From CAYGLV01 sp964351025 (GTDB lineage Bacteria; Actinomycetota; Thermoleophilia; Gaiellales; Gaiellaceae): 64,000 nucleotides of DNA. The stretch is taken from positions 1-64,000 of the forward strand of contig CAYGLV010000005.1 of NCBI GenBank assembly GCA_964351025.1, written 5' to 3'. A program made the translations under genes and the position numbers. Position 1 is the first letter of the stretch. The number at the start of each line of letters is the position of its first letter. Shown piece after piece: positions 1-8,990 of this stretch. The notes under the pieces are model-generated. The model was not told where the DNA came from and searched no databases. It was given only the letters and a program-made list of their open reading frames with translations.

Positions 1-127
1 TGTCAGGCGAGGATGACGCGCTCAGCGTCGTACACCACTTGACGGGACGTGACCAGAAACCGACGCTGTCGCTCGATCCCGGCGCATCTTGCTTCATAGT
101 CGGCGGTGAGGGAGGATCGGCCGACCG

Positions 128-1603
128 GTGCGTCTCACGGCCTCCGACTTCTATTCCTATTACCGCCCAGCGCCGTGCGAGCTCCGGGTCTACCTGAGAG
201 AGCATGGCGAGGAGGAGGCCTCCGCAAGTCCTTGCCACGAGGTTCTTAGACGGCTGGGCGCGCGGCACGAGCAGGCGCACTTGGCCACCTTCCCGACCGT
301 CGTCGATCTCAGTACCGAACCCCAGGAGGAGCGGTGCCTCCGGACGGTTGCGGAGGTGAAGGCGGGCACGCCTGTCCTTTACCGGCCGCTCCTGCGCGCG
401 ACAACCATGCTGGACGGCGTCGAGTGCGAGGTAATCGGCGAGCCTGACTTCCTGATCAGAGCCGGCAGCCGGTACCTGATCAGGGACTCCAAGCTCTCGC
501 GGCGGATCAACGAGAATGACCATCCCGAGATCCTCCGCCAGCTCGAGCTGTACGGGTGGCTGTTCGAACAGACGATTGGCGAAGAGCCCGAGGGGTTGCA
601 GGTCCACAGCGGCCCGGGTGACATCGTGGACGTGCCGTGCGACGACGGCGCGAACGCGCTTGAGGTTCTGGCGCACATCGTGTCGCTCAAACGGGCTGAA
701 TCGCAGCCGTATAGCCCGGTCGGCTGGACGAAGTGCGGGGACTGCGGGTTTCGCAACCGCTGCTGGCCGCAAGCTGCGACACGAAGGGACGTCGCCCTTG
801 TCGACGGCGTGGATCAGGGGCTGGCCGTCGCGCTCCGGGAACACGGCGTGGATACGTTCGACCAGTTGCTCGCTGAGTTCGACGAGGAACGCCTTGACGG
901 ATTCCAGAGACCGTGGGGAGCGAAAACTCAACGCGTTGGCAAGCGAGCGGCGTCGATTCTGCGCATGGCGAACGCGATGGCCTCGGGGGAAGAAACCATA
1001 CTCGGGGCGCCCGCTGTTCCGGCCTTGCCGAACTACGTCATGTTCGACGTCGAGGGGCTGCCGCCGCAGCTTGACGAGCTTGACAAGGTCTATCTCTGGG
1101 GACTGCAAGTCTTCGGGGAAGATCACGGCGAGTTCCAGGCGGCTACAGCGGGGTTCGGGCCCGACGGCGATCGCGACGGGTGGGAGGCGTTTCTCGCCAT
1201 CACCAGCGCCGTCTTCGACCGCTACGGCGATCTCCCCTTCGTTCACTGGGCTAACTACGAGCGCACTAAGCTGAAGGGATACGTTGAACGGTTCGGCGAC
1301 CGAGACGAGATCGCCGCCCGCGTCGACCGGAACCTGCTCGACCTCCTCCCGATCGCGCGAGCGGCGATCGTACTCCCCCTCCCGAGCTACAGCCTGAAGG
1401 TGATCGAGCGATACATCGGGTTCGAGCGCACCCAAGAGGAGTACGGCGGTGACTGGGCGATGGCGAAGTGCATCGAGGCCACCGAGACCGAGGTCGAAGC
1501 TCAACGAGCGGAGCTCATGGGCGAGATCCTCGCCTACAACCGCGAGGACCTCGAGGCGACGTGGGCCGTCCTCCAATGGCTCAGGTCGAAGGCGCCCCGG
1601 TAA
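128..1603 (+). CDS. TM0106-family RecB/Cas4-like Fe-S nuclease fused to RNase H-like exonuclease domain
   Basis: Predicted 491-residue two-domain nuclease. Residues 1-215 resemble a Cas4/RecB-type PD-(D/E)XK nuclease: D107 in GEPDF, D120 and K122 in IRDSK, and a likely [4Fe-4S] ligand set of one early cysteine (C17) and three late ones (C203, C206, C212). Residues about 300-491 resemble the YprB RNase H-like (DEDD) fold: D307 and E309 in FDVEG, D474 in YNREDLEA. Length and domain order fit the TM0106 family, whose substrate is not established. The GTG start is chosen because a GAGGGAGG Shine-Dalgarno lies about 12 bases ahead. The next gene starts 21 bases downstream, so they are probably co-transcribed. 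Base composition is visibly less GC-rich than the genes beyond 2.7 kb. Confidence 0.8.
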   Translation: MRLTASDFYSYYRPAPCELRVYLREHGEEEASASPCHEVLRRLGARHEQAHLATFPTVVDLSTEPQEERCLRTVAEVKAGTPVLYRPLLRATTMLDGVECEVIGEPDFLIRAGSRYLIRDSKLSRRINENDHPEILRQLELYGWLFEQTIGEEPEGLQVHSGPGDIVDVPCDDGANALEVLAHIVSLKRAESQPYSPVGWTKCGDCGFRNRCWPQAATRRDVALVDGVDQGLAVALREHGVDTFDQLLAEFDEERLDGFQRPWGAKTQRVGKRAASILRMANAMASGEETILGAPAVPALPNYVMFDVEGLPPQLDELDKVYLWGLQVFGEDHGEFQAATAGFGPDGDRDGWEAFLAITSAVFDRYGDLPFVHWANYERTKLKGYVERFGDRDEIAARVDRNLLDLLPIARAAIVLPLPSYSLKVIERYIGFERTQEEYGGDWAMAKCIEATETEVEAQRAELMGEILAYNREDLEATWAVLQWLRSKAPR

Positions 1604-1624
1604 GAGTCCTGCCGAAGGCCGCGC

Positions 1625-2623
1625 ATGTCACTCACGAGCCAACTCGCCGATCCCCAGAGCCCCGTAACTCGCTTCCTCGATGAGCAGTTTCCGCCGGAGC
1701 GGATCAGGCCGATCAGTAAGTCCTGGTATGAGCTCGTCAAACCCACATCGGTCGTCCGGCCGGACATGGAGAACCCGCCCTGGGGAACGATCGGCACCGC
1801 CTTCGACTACCGCCTCCGCTACTTCTGGGCCGAGACCCCACTCGACGACCTCGTCGCAGCGAGGGGCATGCGGATCCTCGACACGCAACGCATCTTCACA
1901 CGGGCACGTGACTCCGTACCCGGGGGCTTCCTCGAACTCAACTACCCTAACGTGCCTCCCGCTGCCAAGCGCGTCGAAGCTCTGCTCCCGGAGTTCGCGG
2001 ACGGACTTGCCCGAACGCTCGCAGAGCTTGCCCCCGTTGGACGCAGCCTCGGCCAGGACGCAGAGGCGCTGCTTTGCCAGCACTGCTACGTACTTGCCCT
2101 CTTCGAACAGATCTTCCGAGCCGGTCCGTGGATCAACTCGCCCCTCTACGAACTGAAGAAGGGCGCGACCCTGACCGATCTCCTGGGGCTCGGAAGCGAC
2201 ACGGCGATCGATGACTTGGGTGCGCTTTCCCAGCTCTTCTACGATCGGCACGGCGAGCTGACCACGCACGCGGCAGTCCTCAACCCCATGTTCGCCGGCA
2301 GTGTTGACTTCGGCGGTGCCGACGCAGACCTGATCATCGAGAACTGCCTGATCGAGCTTAAGACGACGACGAAACCGAACTTCGAGCGCAAGGGACTGCT
2401 CTACCAACTGCTCGGCTATGTCCTGCTCGACTACGAGGACGAGTACGGGCTCGAGGAGGTCGGCGTCTACCTTGCGCGACGAGGGCTGCTCATCCGCTGG
2501 CAACTCGAATCCCTCCTGGAAACGATCGCCGAGCAGGCGCGCTTGCCCGAGTTGCGCACCGGCTTCAAAAAGGCTGTGGAGGTCGCGCGGCAGATGGAGG
2601 GCCGCGCGTTCGTGGACACCTGA
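1625..2623 (+). CDS. uncharacterised PD-(D/E)XK nuclease-like protein
   Basis: A 332-residue protein I cannot assign to a named family. The C-terminal third carries a PD-(D/E)XK-like core: D233/D235 in GGADAD, E244 and K246 in IELKTT, then Q261-x3-Y265 (QLLGY), the RecB-type QxxxY motif. Residues 1-200 are mostly helical with no recognisable motif; two cysteines (C151, C154 in CQHC) are present. It follows the TM0106-type nuclease gene by 21 bases on the same strand and shares its lower GC content, so the two are likely one transcription unit. Inference: a DNA-processing or defence nuclease working with its neighbour. It could also be a non-catalytic member of the fold. Confidence 0.7.
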   Translation: MSLTSQLADPQSPVTRFLDEQFPPERIRPISKSWYELVKPTSVVRPDMENPPWGTIGTAFDYRLRYFWAETPLDDLVAARGMRILDTQRIFTRARDSVPGGFLELNYPNVPPAAKRVEALLPEFADGLARTLAELAPVGRSLGQDAEALLCQHCYVLALFEQIFRAGPWINSPLYELKKGATLTDLLGLGSDTAIDDLGALSQLFYDRHGELTTHAAVLNPMFAGSVDFGGADADLIIENCLIELKTTTKPNFERKGLLYQLLGYVLLDYEDEYGLEEVGVYLARRGLLIRWQLESLLETIAEQARLPELRTGFKKAVEVARQMEGRAFVDT

Positions 2624-2726
2624 CCGCTCGGTCGGCGTTGTCCGGCCGGGCTCGCCGCCTGAGAGTGAGCGACGGCCACGTCACCACCGACCGGCGCGAC
2701 TGGTAGAAGCAGGGCGGGCCCCGTCC

Positions 2727-3443
2727 ATGTCCTTTTTCGCCTTCGACCTCGAGACGACCGAGCTTGCACCCGAGGAGCGCGGGAGCGATCGCGTCCCTCC
2801 GCTCGCGTGCGCTGCGATCGCGCTCGACGACCGCGGCCCCGGCCCCGGCCCCGGCGAGCGCTTCTATCCGCCCGAGTCCGATCCCGGTCCCCGCGGGACG
2901 GATGGCGCGATGAGCGCCGAGGGCGCGCGGCACGTCGTTCACCGCCTCGAGGCGCTCGCCGCGGAGGGCTTGCGGCTTCTCACCTGGAACGGCGCGGGCT
3001 TCGACCTGCGCGTGCTCGCGGAGGCGAGCGGGCTGCACGCCGGCTGCGCCCGGCTCACGCTCGGAAGCGTCGACATGATGTTCCATGTCCTCGCCGCGAA
3101 GGGCTACCCGCTCGGCCTTGCCGCGGCGCTCGAGGGAATGGGCCTGCAGCCGAAGAGTGGCGGCGGCACGCAGGCCGTCGAGCTGTGGAGGGCGGGCCGC
3201 TACGCGGACGTCCTCGACTACTGCGCCGAGGACGCGCGGCGCACGCTTGCGCTCGGCGTCGCAGCCGACGAGGCGGGCGCCCTCTCGTGGCGCAGCGGGC
3301 GCGGCAATCCGCAGCGCCTCTCGCTCCCGGACGGCTGGCTCACCGTCGAGGAGTGCCTCGCCCTTCCCGAGCCGGACACGAGCTGGATGGACTCGCCACT
3401 GCGGCGAGAGGACGTCGTCGCCTGGTGCCTCCCCGCCCGCTGA
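2727..3443 (+). CDS. predicted DEDD-family 3'-5' exonuclease (RNase H-like)
   Basis: A 238-residue protein with the three exonuclease motifs of the DEDD superfamily: ExoI DLETT near residue 7, ExoII NGAGFD near residue 90 and ExoIII YCAEDARRT near residue 167. The ExoIII Y-x3-D spacing places it with the DEDDy (DNA polymerase B/PolI-like) group. Predicted role is 3'-5' degradation of DNA or RNA in the cytosol. The ATG at 2727 is chosen because the protein begins directly with the ExoI strand; longer readings in this frame overlap the upstream nuclease gene and look non-coding. GC content is typical of the rest of the window, unlike the two genes before it. Confidence 0.72.
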   Translation: MSFFAFDLETTELAPEERGSDRVPPLACAAIALDDRGPGPGPGERFYPPESDPGPRGTDGAMSAEGARHVVHRLEALAAEGLRLLTWNGAGFDLRVLAEASGLHAGCARLTLGSVDMMFHVLAAKGYPLGLAAALEGMGLQPKSGGGTQAVELWRAGRYADVLDYCAEDARRTLALGVAADEAGALSWRSGRGNPQRLSLPDGWLTVEECLALPEPDTSWMDSPLRREDVVAWCLPAR

Positions 3444-3455
3444 GGCCCGGCCCCG

Positions 3456-3896
3456 CTAGGCCTTCCAGGCGAGCCACGCGCCGAGGACGGCGATCGCCGT
3501 CGTCGTGGCGAGGTTCGTCCAGCCGACGACGACGAGCTTGCGGCGCGAGCGCTCGGGCCCACCGGCGCGGATCTCGCGGGCGAGCCGCGGGCCGAGCACG
3601 TAGTCGTGCAGGACGGCGGTGACGACGAGCGAGACGACGAGCGCCGCCTTGACGGTCAGCACCTGCCCGAAGTCGGTGTGGAAGAGCACGCGCCAGTGGA
3701 GCGCGCCGAGGTCGCGGGCGAGGAGCAGGCCGGTCGGGACGAGCACCGCCAGGCTGCCGTAGCCGAGCGCCCGCCAGCGGCGGCCGAGCTCGCGGAGCGT
3801 TCGCGCGCGGGCCTCGCCCTCGAGCTGCCGGATCACCGGGACTGCGACGAAGACGAGCGCGAACGAGCCGCCGATCCAGACGGCGGCGCCGAGCAC
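3456..3896 (-). CDS. CopD-like / copper resistance D-domain membrane protein
   Basis: A small integral membrane protein of about 146 residues with four predicted helices, starting RVLGAAVWIGGS, where the WxGG motif is typical of CopD-family and related membrane domains. CopD proteins are implicated in copper uptake or haem/copper handling at the cytoplasmic membrane; the precise substrate cannot be told here. The GTG at 3896 is chosen because longer readings run into the tRNA-His gene transcribed just upstream on the same strand; a CTG at 3902 is an alternative. It converges with the DEDD exonuclease gene, 12 bases apart. Confidence 0.65.
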   Translation of the reverse strand: MLGAAVWIGGSFALVFVAVPVIRQLEGEARARTLRELGRRWRALGYGSLAVLVPTGLLLARDLGALHWRVLFHTDFGQVLTVKAALVVSLVVTAVLHDYVLGPRLAREIRAGGPERSRRKLVVVGWTNLATTTAIAVLGAWLAWKA

Positions 3897-3931
3897 GCGC
3901 AGGGCTCTGACCGGCAGGCCCCCGAGACAGG

Positions 3932-4005
3932 GGTGGCGGACGGGACTCGAACCCGCGACCACCGGGACCACAACCCGGGGCTCTACCAACTGAGCTACCG
4001 CCACC
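3932..4005 (-). tRNA. tRNA-His (anticodon GTG)
   Basis: Cloverleaf on the minus strand: acceptor GTGGCGG pairs with CCGCCAC, the anticodon loop reads TTGTGGT (GTG, His), and the T-arm is GCGGG TTCGAGT CCCGT. The extra G at position -1 (4005) pairs with C73, the identity element of tRNA-His. No CCA is encoded. Confidence 0.95.
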
Positions 4006-4037
4006 GTGCAGGAGACAGGATACGTAGGATCGCCGCG

Positions 4038-5417
4038 ATGCGGCACACACCCACCGGCTACTGGCTCGAGGAGGCTGGTGCCGGGGAGCCGGCGCCGGGG
4101 CTCGCGGGGGACGCGACCGCCGACGTGGCGATTGCCGGCGGCGGTTACCTCGGCCTGTGGACGGCGCTGCGGCTGAAGGAGCTCGAGCCCTCGTGCGACG
4201 TCGTCCTGCTCGAGGCAGGCATGTGCGGCCACGGCCCGAGCGGCCGCAACGGCGGCTTCGTCAACTCGCTGTGGGCGGACACCCCCGTCCTGCTGGAGAG
4301 CTTCGGGCGCGAGCGAGGGGCGGCGGTCTACCGTGCCTCTGCCGGATCCGTCGCGGCGATCGGCGACTGGTGCGAGCGGAACGGCGTGGACGCCTGGTAC
4401 CGCGCGGCGCCGAAGCTGAAGGTCGCGACGACCGCAGCGCAGGACGGCTCCTGGGCGCCCGTCGCGGCGGCGCTCGCCGAGCTCGGCGCCGGAGACGACG
4501 TGCGCGAGCTGACTCCGGCCGAGGTCGCCGAGCGCTGCTCCTCCCCGGTCTTCCGGAGCGGCCTGCTCGTCCCGGGCTCGGCGACCGTCCAACCGGCGCG
4601 GCTCGCGCTCGGCCTGCGCGCCAAAGCGCTCGAGGCCGGCGTGCGCATCCACGAGCGCACGCGGGTCAGGCGCGTCCGCCCCGACGGGACGATCGAGACC
4701 GACGGCGGGCGCATCCGGTCAGGAGCCGCCGTCCTCGCGGTCAACAGCGCCACCGGCGCGTTCGCCGGCTTCCGCAGAGCGCTCGCGGTCGCCTCCAGCC
4801 ACATCGTGCTCACGGAGCCCGTGCCCGACGTGCTCGAGGCGGTCGGCTGGACCGGCGGCGAGGCGATCTCCGACCACCGCACGCTGCTCCACTACTTCCG
4901 CACGACGCCCGACGGGCGAATCGCGTTCGGCTGGGGCGGCGGGGCGATGGGCTACGGCACACATCCCGGCGTCCGGCTCGAGGTGGACGGCTTCTGCGCG
5001 GAGCGCGCGCACACGACGCTGCTGCGCTTCTTTCCGCAGCTCGCCGGGCGGCAGATCACGCACGCCTGGGGCGGGCCGATCGACGTCTCCCCCTCCCACC
5101 TCCCGGTCTTCGGCAGCCGCGGAGCGATCCACCACGGCTTCGGCTTCACGGGCAACGGGGTCGGCCCGGCGCACCTCGGTGGCCGCATCCTCGCCTCGCT
5201 CGCGCTCGACCGGCGTGACGAGTGGAGCTCGCTCGCACTCGTCGATCCTCCCCGCAAGAGCTTCCCGCCGGAGCCGTTCCGGTACGCGGGCGGCGCGCTC
5301 ATCCGCCGGGCTCTGATCGCGAAAGACGCCGCGGAGGACGAGGGACGCCGGCCCGGTGCGCTCACGGCGTTTGTCGCGGGCCTGCCGAAGCGGCTCGGCC
5401 TCCAGCTGCCGCGCTGA
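4038..5417 (+). CDS. FAD-dependent oxidoreductase (DAO family, PuuB-like)
   Basis: A 459-residue flavoprotein. The N-terminus has a Rossmann dinucleotide-binding motif (AIAGGGYLGLWTAL near residues 35-48) followed by an acidic strand end (LLEAG) and the GPSGRNGGF motif typical of gamma-glutamylputrescine oxidase/DadA-like DAO enzymes. The C-terminus has the second FAD contact region (GFTGNGVGPAHLGG). It probably oxidises an amine or N-substituted amino acid with FAD; the substrate is unknown. ATG at 4038 is preceded by TAGGAT at 4025-4030, seven bases away, so the mRNA is probably leaderless. Confidence 0.8.
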   Translation: MRHTPTGYWLEEAGAGEPAPGLAGDATADVAIAGGGYLGLWTALRLKELEPSCDVVLLEAGMCGHGPSGRNGGFVNSLWADTPVLLESFGRERGAAVYRASAGSVAAIGDWCERNGVDAWYRAAPKLKVATTAAQDGSWAPVAAALAELGAGDDVRELTPAEVAERCSSPVFRSGLLVPGSATVQPARLALGLRAKALEAGVRIHERTRVRRVRPDGTIETDGGRIRSGAAVLAVNSATGAFAGFRRALAVASSHIVLTEPVPDVLEAVGWTGGEAISDHRTLLHYFRTTPDGRIAFGWGGGAMGYGTHPGVRLEVDGFCAERAHTTLLRFFPQLAGRQITHAWGGPIDVSPSHLPVFGSRGAIHHGFGFTGNGVGPAHLGGRILASLALDRRDEWSSLALVDPPRKSFPPEPFRYAGGALIRRALIAKDAAEDEGRRPGALTAFVAGLPKRLGLQLPR

Positions 5418-5440
5418 CGGCGGCTGTACCCTTCGAGCAC

Positions 5441-5512
5441 GCGCCCGTAGCTCAGCGGAAGAGCGTCGGCCTTCTAAGCCGGTGGTCGGAGGTTCGAATC
5501 CTCCCGGGCGCG
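5441..5512 (+). tRNA. tRNA-Arg (anticodon TCT)
   Basis: Acceptor GCGCCCG pairs with CGGGCGC, the D-arm is GCTC...GAGC, the anticodon loop is CCTTCTAAG (TCT, Arg) and the T-arm is GGAGG TTCGAAT CCTCC. The discriminator base is G at 5512. The gene lies between two convergent protein genes and ends two bases before the AI-2E-type gene's stop. Confidence 0.95.
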
Positions 5513-5514
5513 CC

Positions 5515-6576
5515 TCACCCCGGGGAGGGTGCCGCCCGGCCCCGGCGGTGCTCGAGATAGTCGAGCAGGATCACCTGCAACGTCCCGGCGACGGGGATCG
5601 CGCCGAGAGCGCCGACGACGCCCGCGAGCGACGACCCGATCAGCACGGCGATCAGCACCGCCAGCGGCGAGAGCCGCACCGTCCGGCCGTAGACGATCGG
5701 CTGGAGCACGTGGTTCTCGAGCTGCTGGTAGAGGAGGAAGAAGACGAGGACGACGACCCCGACCCTGACGTCGTCGAGAAAGGCGACCGTCGAGACGAGG
5801 ACTGCGGCGATCGTCGCGCCGGCGAGCGGGATCAGGTCGAGGAGCGCGACGATCAGGCCGAGCGCGACGGCGTAGGGGACGCCGAGCCCGAGCAGGACAA
5901 GCGTCGAGGTGATGCCTGCGATGAGACTGATGAGCAGGTTCCCCGAGACGTAGCCGCCGACGGTGCGGTAGATGTCACGGCCGACGGCGCGCCAGCGCGG
6001 CTGGGCCTCATCGGGCAGGAGGCTGTAGCAGCGCTCGACCCAGCGCGGGCCCTCGAGCAGCATGAAGAGCGTCAGGAAGGTGATCGTCAGCGTGCCGACG
6101 ACAGCCGTGATGACGCCCTTCGTGACCGACACCGCGGTGCCGGAGAGGCCGAGCACGCCCGAGGCGCCTGACGATTCCACGGCATCGCGCACGCGCTCGA
6201 CGATCTGGTAGTCGCGTTCGAGAAAGCCGAGCTTCCCCTGGCCCGCCGTCAGGTCCTCGACGTAGCCGGGCACGGCGTCGACGAAGTTGTTCACCTGATC
6301 CACGAGCGTCGGGACGAAGGCCGCGCCGATTGCGACGATGCCGGCGAGCGTGCCGACGAAGGCGATCGCGACCGCCAGCCCCCGCCGCTTGACTCCCCGG
6401 CGCTGCAGCCCCTCAACCGCCGGATTGAGTGCGAGCGCGAGGAAGACCGCGATCAGCACCCAGATGATCACGCTGCGCGCAAGCACGACGACCTCGATCG
6501 TCACCGCGGCCGCGAGCACGATCCCGAGCACGACGAGAACCGCGCGCGGGCGGAAATGGACGAGACGCTCCTGCAC
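5515..6576 (-). CDS. AI-2E family transporter (PerM/YdiK-type permease)
   Basis: A 353-residue polytopic membrane protein. A hydrophobic hairpin spans residues about 10-55 (VIIWVLIAVFLALALNP), followed by a long soluble segment and a C-terminal cluster of helices containing LLDLIPLAGATIAA and LYQQLENHVLQPIVYGR. The PxxG and QQxENxxxxP motifs are hallmarks of the AI-2E exporter family (PF01594). Family members export diverse small molecules or act as Na+/H+ antiporters; the cargo here is unknown. GTG at 6576 is chosen because upstream sequence lacks membrane character. It follows phoD by 32 bases and probably shares its transcript. Confidence 0.85.
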   Translation of the reverse strand: MQERLVHFRPRAVLVVLGIVLAAAVTIEVVVLARSVIIWVLIAVFLALALNPAVEGLQRRGVKRRGLAVAIAFVGTLAGIVAIGAAFVPTLVDQVNNFVDAVPGYVEDLTAGQGKLGFLERDYQIVERVRDAVESSGASGVLGLSGTAVSVTKGVITAVVGTLTITFLTLFMLLEGPRWVERCYSLLPDEAQPRWRAVGRDIYRTVGGYVSGNLLISLIAGITSTLVLLGLGVPYAVALGLIVALLDLIPLAGATIAAVLVSTVAFLDDVRVGVVVLVFFLLYQQLENHVLQPIVYGRTVRLSPLAVLIAVLIGSSLAGVVGALGAIPVAGTLQVILLDYLEHRRGRAAPSPG

Positions 6577-6608
6577 GTGGCCGGAGTTCGGCGCCCCGCC
6601 GGGAACCC

Positions 6609-8132
6609 CTACTTCGCTTTCACGACGAGCGGCCCGCAGGCCGCGCCCGTCTTCTCCTTGAGCCGGTCCCCGTTCGCGTCCTTCGGCGTCACCGTCAGCG
6701 TCGTGCCGGTGACCTTGACCTCGGAGTAGCTGTAGACATCGGTGGCCGTGCACGCGAGGCCGACGCCACGCGGGGGGGCGGGCTTGAGGAAGAGCGCCGT
6801 GATCGCATCGCCCACCCCGGCGGTGCCACCGAGCGCCTCGTCGACCTCTTTCGAGTAGGTGTTCGTGGCCACGGGGCCGGTGACGACCTCCCAGATGCCG
6901 GTACCGACGGGAGCGGCCGTCTCGAGGGTCGTCAGCCTGATCTCGCCGATCAGGTTCGCGTGCGTGTCGGTTGTCAGGACAACGACGTTCTTCACGCCCC
7001 GGAGGAACTCGAGGAGCTTCGTGCGCTCGGCCGCGTACCCCTCCCAGCGGTCGTAGGGGAGCGCGTAGAACTGGAGCAGGGGCACCTCGTTCACGACCAC
7101 CTTGAAGGTCGCACTCGAGGCCCTGATCGCCGCCGTGAAGGCCGCGTACTGGCGTGTGCCGAGCATCGTCCGGGCCGGATCGCGGATCCGGTCGAGACAG
7201 GCCTGCGCCACCGGGTTCGCGAGCGACGGCGCGAGGCCGGCGAAGGCGCTGCGCACGGCCGCCGGAGCCGTCGGAGCGAGGTCGCCGGGGGTTCCGCAAG
7301 TCCCTCCGGCGCTCGCCTTGGCGCTGCGGAAGGAGCGCTCGTCGAGGAAGAAGAGCTCGACGTGCTTCCCCCAGCGGAAGGTGCGGTAGAGGCCGTGCTG
7401 CTTCGAGTACGACACCGGCGCGTAGTCGGTGAATGCCCGCACACCCGCCTCGTAGACGGCCCGCCCATGCTCGGCGAGCGTGAAGTCATTTACGAACTCG
7501 TGGTCGTCCCAGTGGCTGTACAGCCCTGTGGCGGCGCGCAGCTTCCGTAGCGCCGGCAACGCAAGGCCCCGCCTGTACAGCGCCCACTTCGGCGCAACCT
7601 TCAGGGCGGGCGGCGCACCGGCCACGCCGCTGTCCGAGTAGATCGTGTCGCCGAGGTTGATGTTGAAGTCGTTCCCCTCGGCAGCCATCCGGGCGTAGAC
7701 CTCGTACTCGTTGTAGAACGGCTTCCTCGTACCCTTCGCCGGGGTGGCATCGGCGTCGCCCGAGATGGCGAAGCGGACCGTCGCGCGCGCCTCCGGCCGC
7801 GGCGCCGTCTCGAAGCTCCCGACCTCGCTCCTCCTCGAGCCCTGACGGAAGCGGTAGAAGTAGCGCGTGCCGGGCTGCAGCGCGTTGATGCCGGCCTGCG
7901 CCGTGAGATCGTGGCCGCGGCTCGCGAGGAGGTCACGGACGAACGGCAGGCCCGCGAAGCTCCTGCTCTTCGAGACCTCGAGTCGCAGCTTCCCGGCGGC
8001 CGGCGCGCGCGTCCAGAGGACGGCGCCCGTGGGCGTGATCTCCCCGGCGGCGACGCCAGATGAGAATCCGCCCGCCGCGGCGGCGCCGGGAAGTGCCAGA
8101 GCGGCGAGAACAGTCGCGGCGAGGCGGCGCAC
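6609..8132 (-). CDS. phoD: secreted PhoD-family alkaline phosphatase
   Basis: A 507-residue protein with a signal peptide (charged MRRL, hydrophobic stretch, cleavage near GAAAA-GG), then a fibronectin-like PhoD_N region (residues 25-120) and the metallophosphoesterase domain. Metal-ligand motifs visible are SGDAD, INLGDTIYSD, SHWDDHEF and TTDTHAN. PhoD enzymes are extracellular Ca/Fe-dependent phosphodiesterases/monoesterases that release phosphate, for example from teichoic acids or nucleic acids. Sits between a GerMN protein gene (18 bases upstream) and an AI-2E-type transporter gene (32 bases downstream), all on the minus strand. GTG start at 8132 yields a complete signal peptide. Confidence 0.85.
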   Translation of the reverse strand: MRRLAATVLAALALPGAAAAGGFSSGVAAGEITPTGAVLWTRAPAAGKLRLEVSKSRSFAGLPFVRDLLASRGHDLTAQAGINALQPGTRYFYRFRQGSRRSEVGSFETAPRPEARATVRFAISGDADATPAKGTRKPFYNEYEVYARMAAEGNDFNINLGDTIYSDSGVAGAPPALKVAPKWALYRRGLALPALRKLRAATGLYSHWDDHEFVNDFTLAEHGRAVYEAGVRAFTDYAPVSYSKQHGLYRTFRWGKHVELFFLDERSFRSAKASAGGTCGTPGDLAPTAPAAVRSAFAGLAPSLANPVAQACLDRIRDPARTMLGTRQYAAFTAAIRASSATFKVVVNEVPLLQFYALPYDRWEGYAAERTKLLEFLRGVKNVVVLTTDTHANLIGEIRLTTLETAAPVGTGIWEVVTGPVATNTYSKEVDEALGGTAGVGDAITALFLKPAPPRGVGLACTATDVYSYSEVKVTGTTLTVTPKDANGDRLKEKTGAACGPLVVKAK

Positions 8133-8150
8133 GCGCGCCGGCCTACCGCG

Positions 8151-8990
8151 TCAGGGCACGAGCGTCAGCGGCAGCGTGACCTGCAGCCCGGGTCTCGCCC
8201 CCTCGAGCTTGAAAAGGACCAGGCGCCCTTGCTGTTCGACGTCGACCCTGTACTTCAGGAACACGGTGAAGTGCCGCCGCGTCTCGGCGCGGTCGACGAG
8301 GAGGCGCCTGGCAAGCAACTTGCCGTCTGCGTCGACGAGCGTCGCGAGCACCGAGCCGAGGGCGCTCCCCTCGATGACGATCGGGCTGGGCACCTGCTCG
8401 CCGAAGCCGGGCGACTCGAGGAAGATCCTCGGCACGTACGAGGCAAGGACCTGCCGGCCGAGCAGCGCATACGTCGTACCCGTCGTCTCGGCGAGAACCT
8501 CGGTCTTGCGCCCCTCGATCAGGAACCGGACGAGCTTGATCGTCGGGAACTGTGTCAGCGTGTAGACGACCTCGGCCACCTGCGGGCTGAGCGTGAGCCG
8601 GACGCCGGGCGCGAAGTCCGACGAGAGGTTCACGTTGGCGACCTGGCCACGCCGGATGACCCAGCGGAACGCCGATTTGGGCGGGACGGCCGACGTGAGC
8701 CCGCTCGCGCGCTCGGCGGCGTTGGGCCCCGCGAGCAGCAGGCGCAGCGACCTCGCAGCGGGCGCGCGCGTGAACGAGCCGACACGGTGGACGACGGCGA
8801 GCTCGTCTCCGTTGCGCAGGAAGTAGACCTTGACGGCCGTCATCTGCGCCGCCGACGGCAGCGCCGCCGGCGGCGGGCCCGCGTCCGCGTGCGCGGAGGC
8901 GCCCGCAAGCAGGCCGAGCAACGCCAGAGCGAGCGCAGCCAGAGCGCCCAGCGCCCGCCTCGACCGCCGTGGTCCGTAGGAGTTCGTCAC
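8151..8990 (-). CDS. secreted GerMN / Gmad2 domain protein
   Basis: A 279-residue exported protein: an N-terminal signal sequence (RRSRRALGALAALALALLGLLAGASAHA, written here only as residues 8-35), a GerMN domain (about 45-165, containing VKVYFLRNGDELA and the LLAGPNAAE motif) and a C-terminal Gmad2 immunoglobulin-like domain (about 185-279, IFLESPGFGEQVPSPIVIEG). GerMN domains occur in spore-germination proteins and widely in non-spore-forming Actinomycetota lipoproteins of cell-envelope function. First conserved gene of the minus-strand GerMN-phoD-permease set; its GTG start overlaps the stop of a possible 25-codon upstream ORF (GTGA). Confidence 0.78.
   Translation of the reverse strand: MTNSYGPRRSRRALGALAALALALLGLLAGASAHADAGPPPAALPSAAQMTAVKVYFLRNGDELAVVHRVGSFTRAPAARSLRLLLAGPNAAERASGLTSAVPPKSAFRWVIRRGQVANVNLSSDFAPGVRLTLSPQVAEVVYTLTQFPTIKLVRFLIEGRKTEVLAETTGTTYALLGRQVLASYVPRIFLESPGFGEQVPSPIVIEGSALGSVLATLVDADGKLLARRLLVDRAETRRHFTVFLKYRVDVEQQGRLVLFKLEGARPGLQVTLPLTLVP

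Noticed and set aside
1..127. Open frame entering from the left edge (plus strand, third frame)
   Set aside because: About 40 residues are visible with no recognisable motif, and the frame runs on into the out-of-frame nuclease gene; too little to call a gene.
3897..4652. N-terminal extension of the CopD-like gene
   Set aside because: It would read through the tRNA-His gene and antisense to the FAD oxidoreductase.
6577..7299. N-terminal extension of the AI-2E-type transporter
   Set aside because: It overlaps phoD in another frame and has no membrane or motif content.
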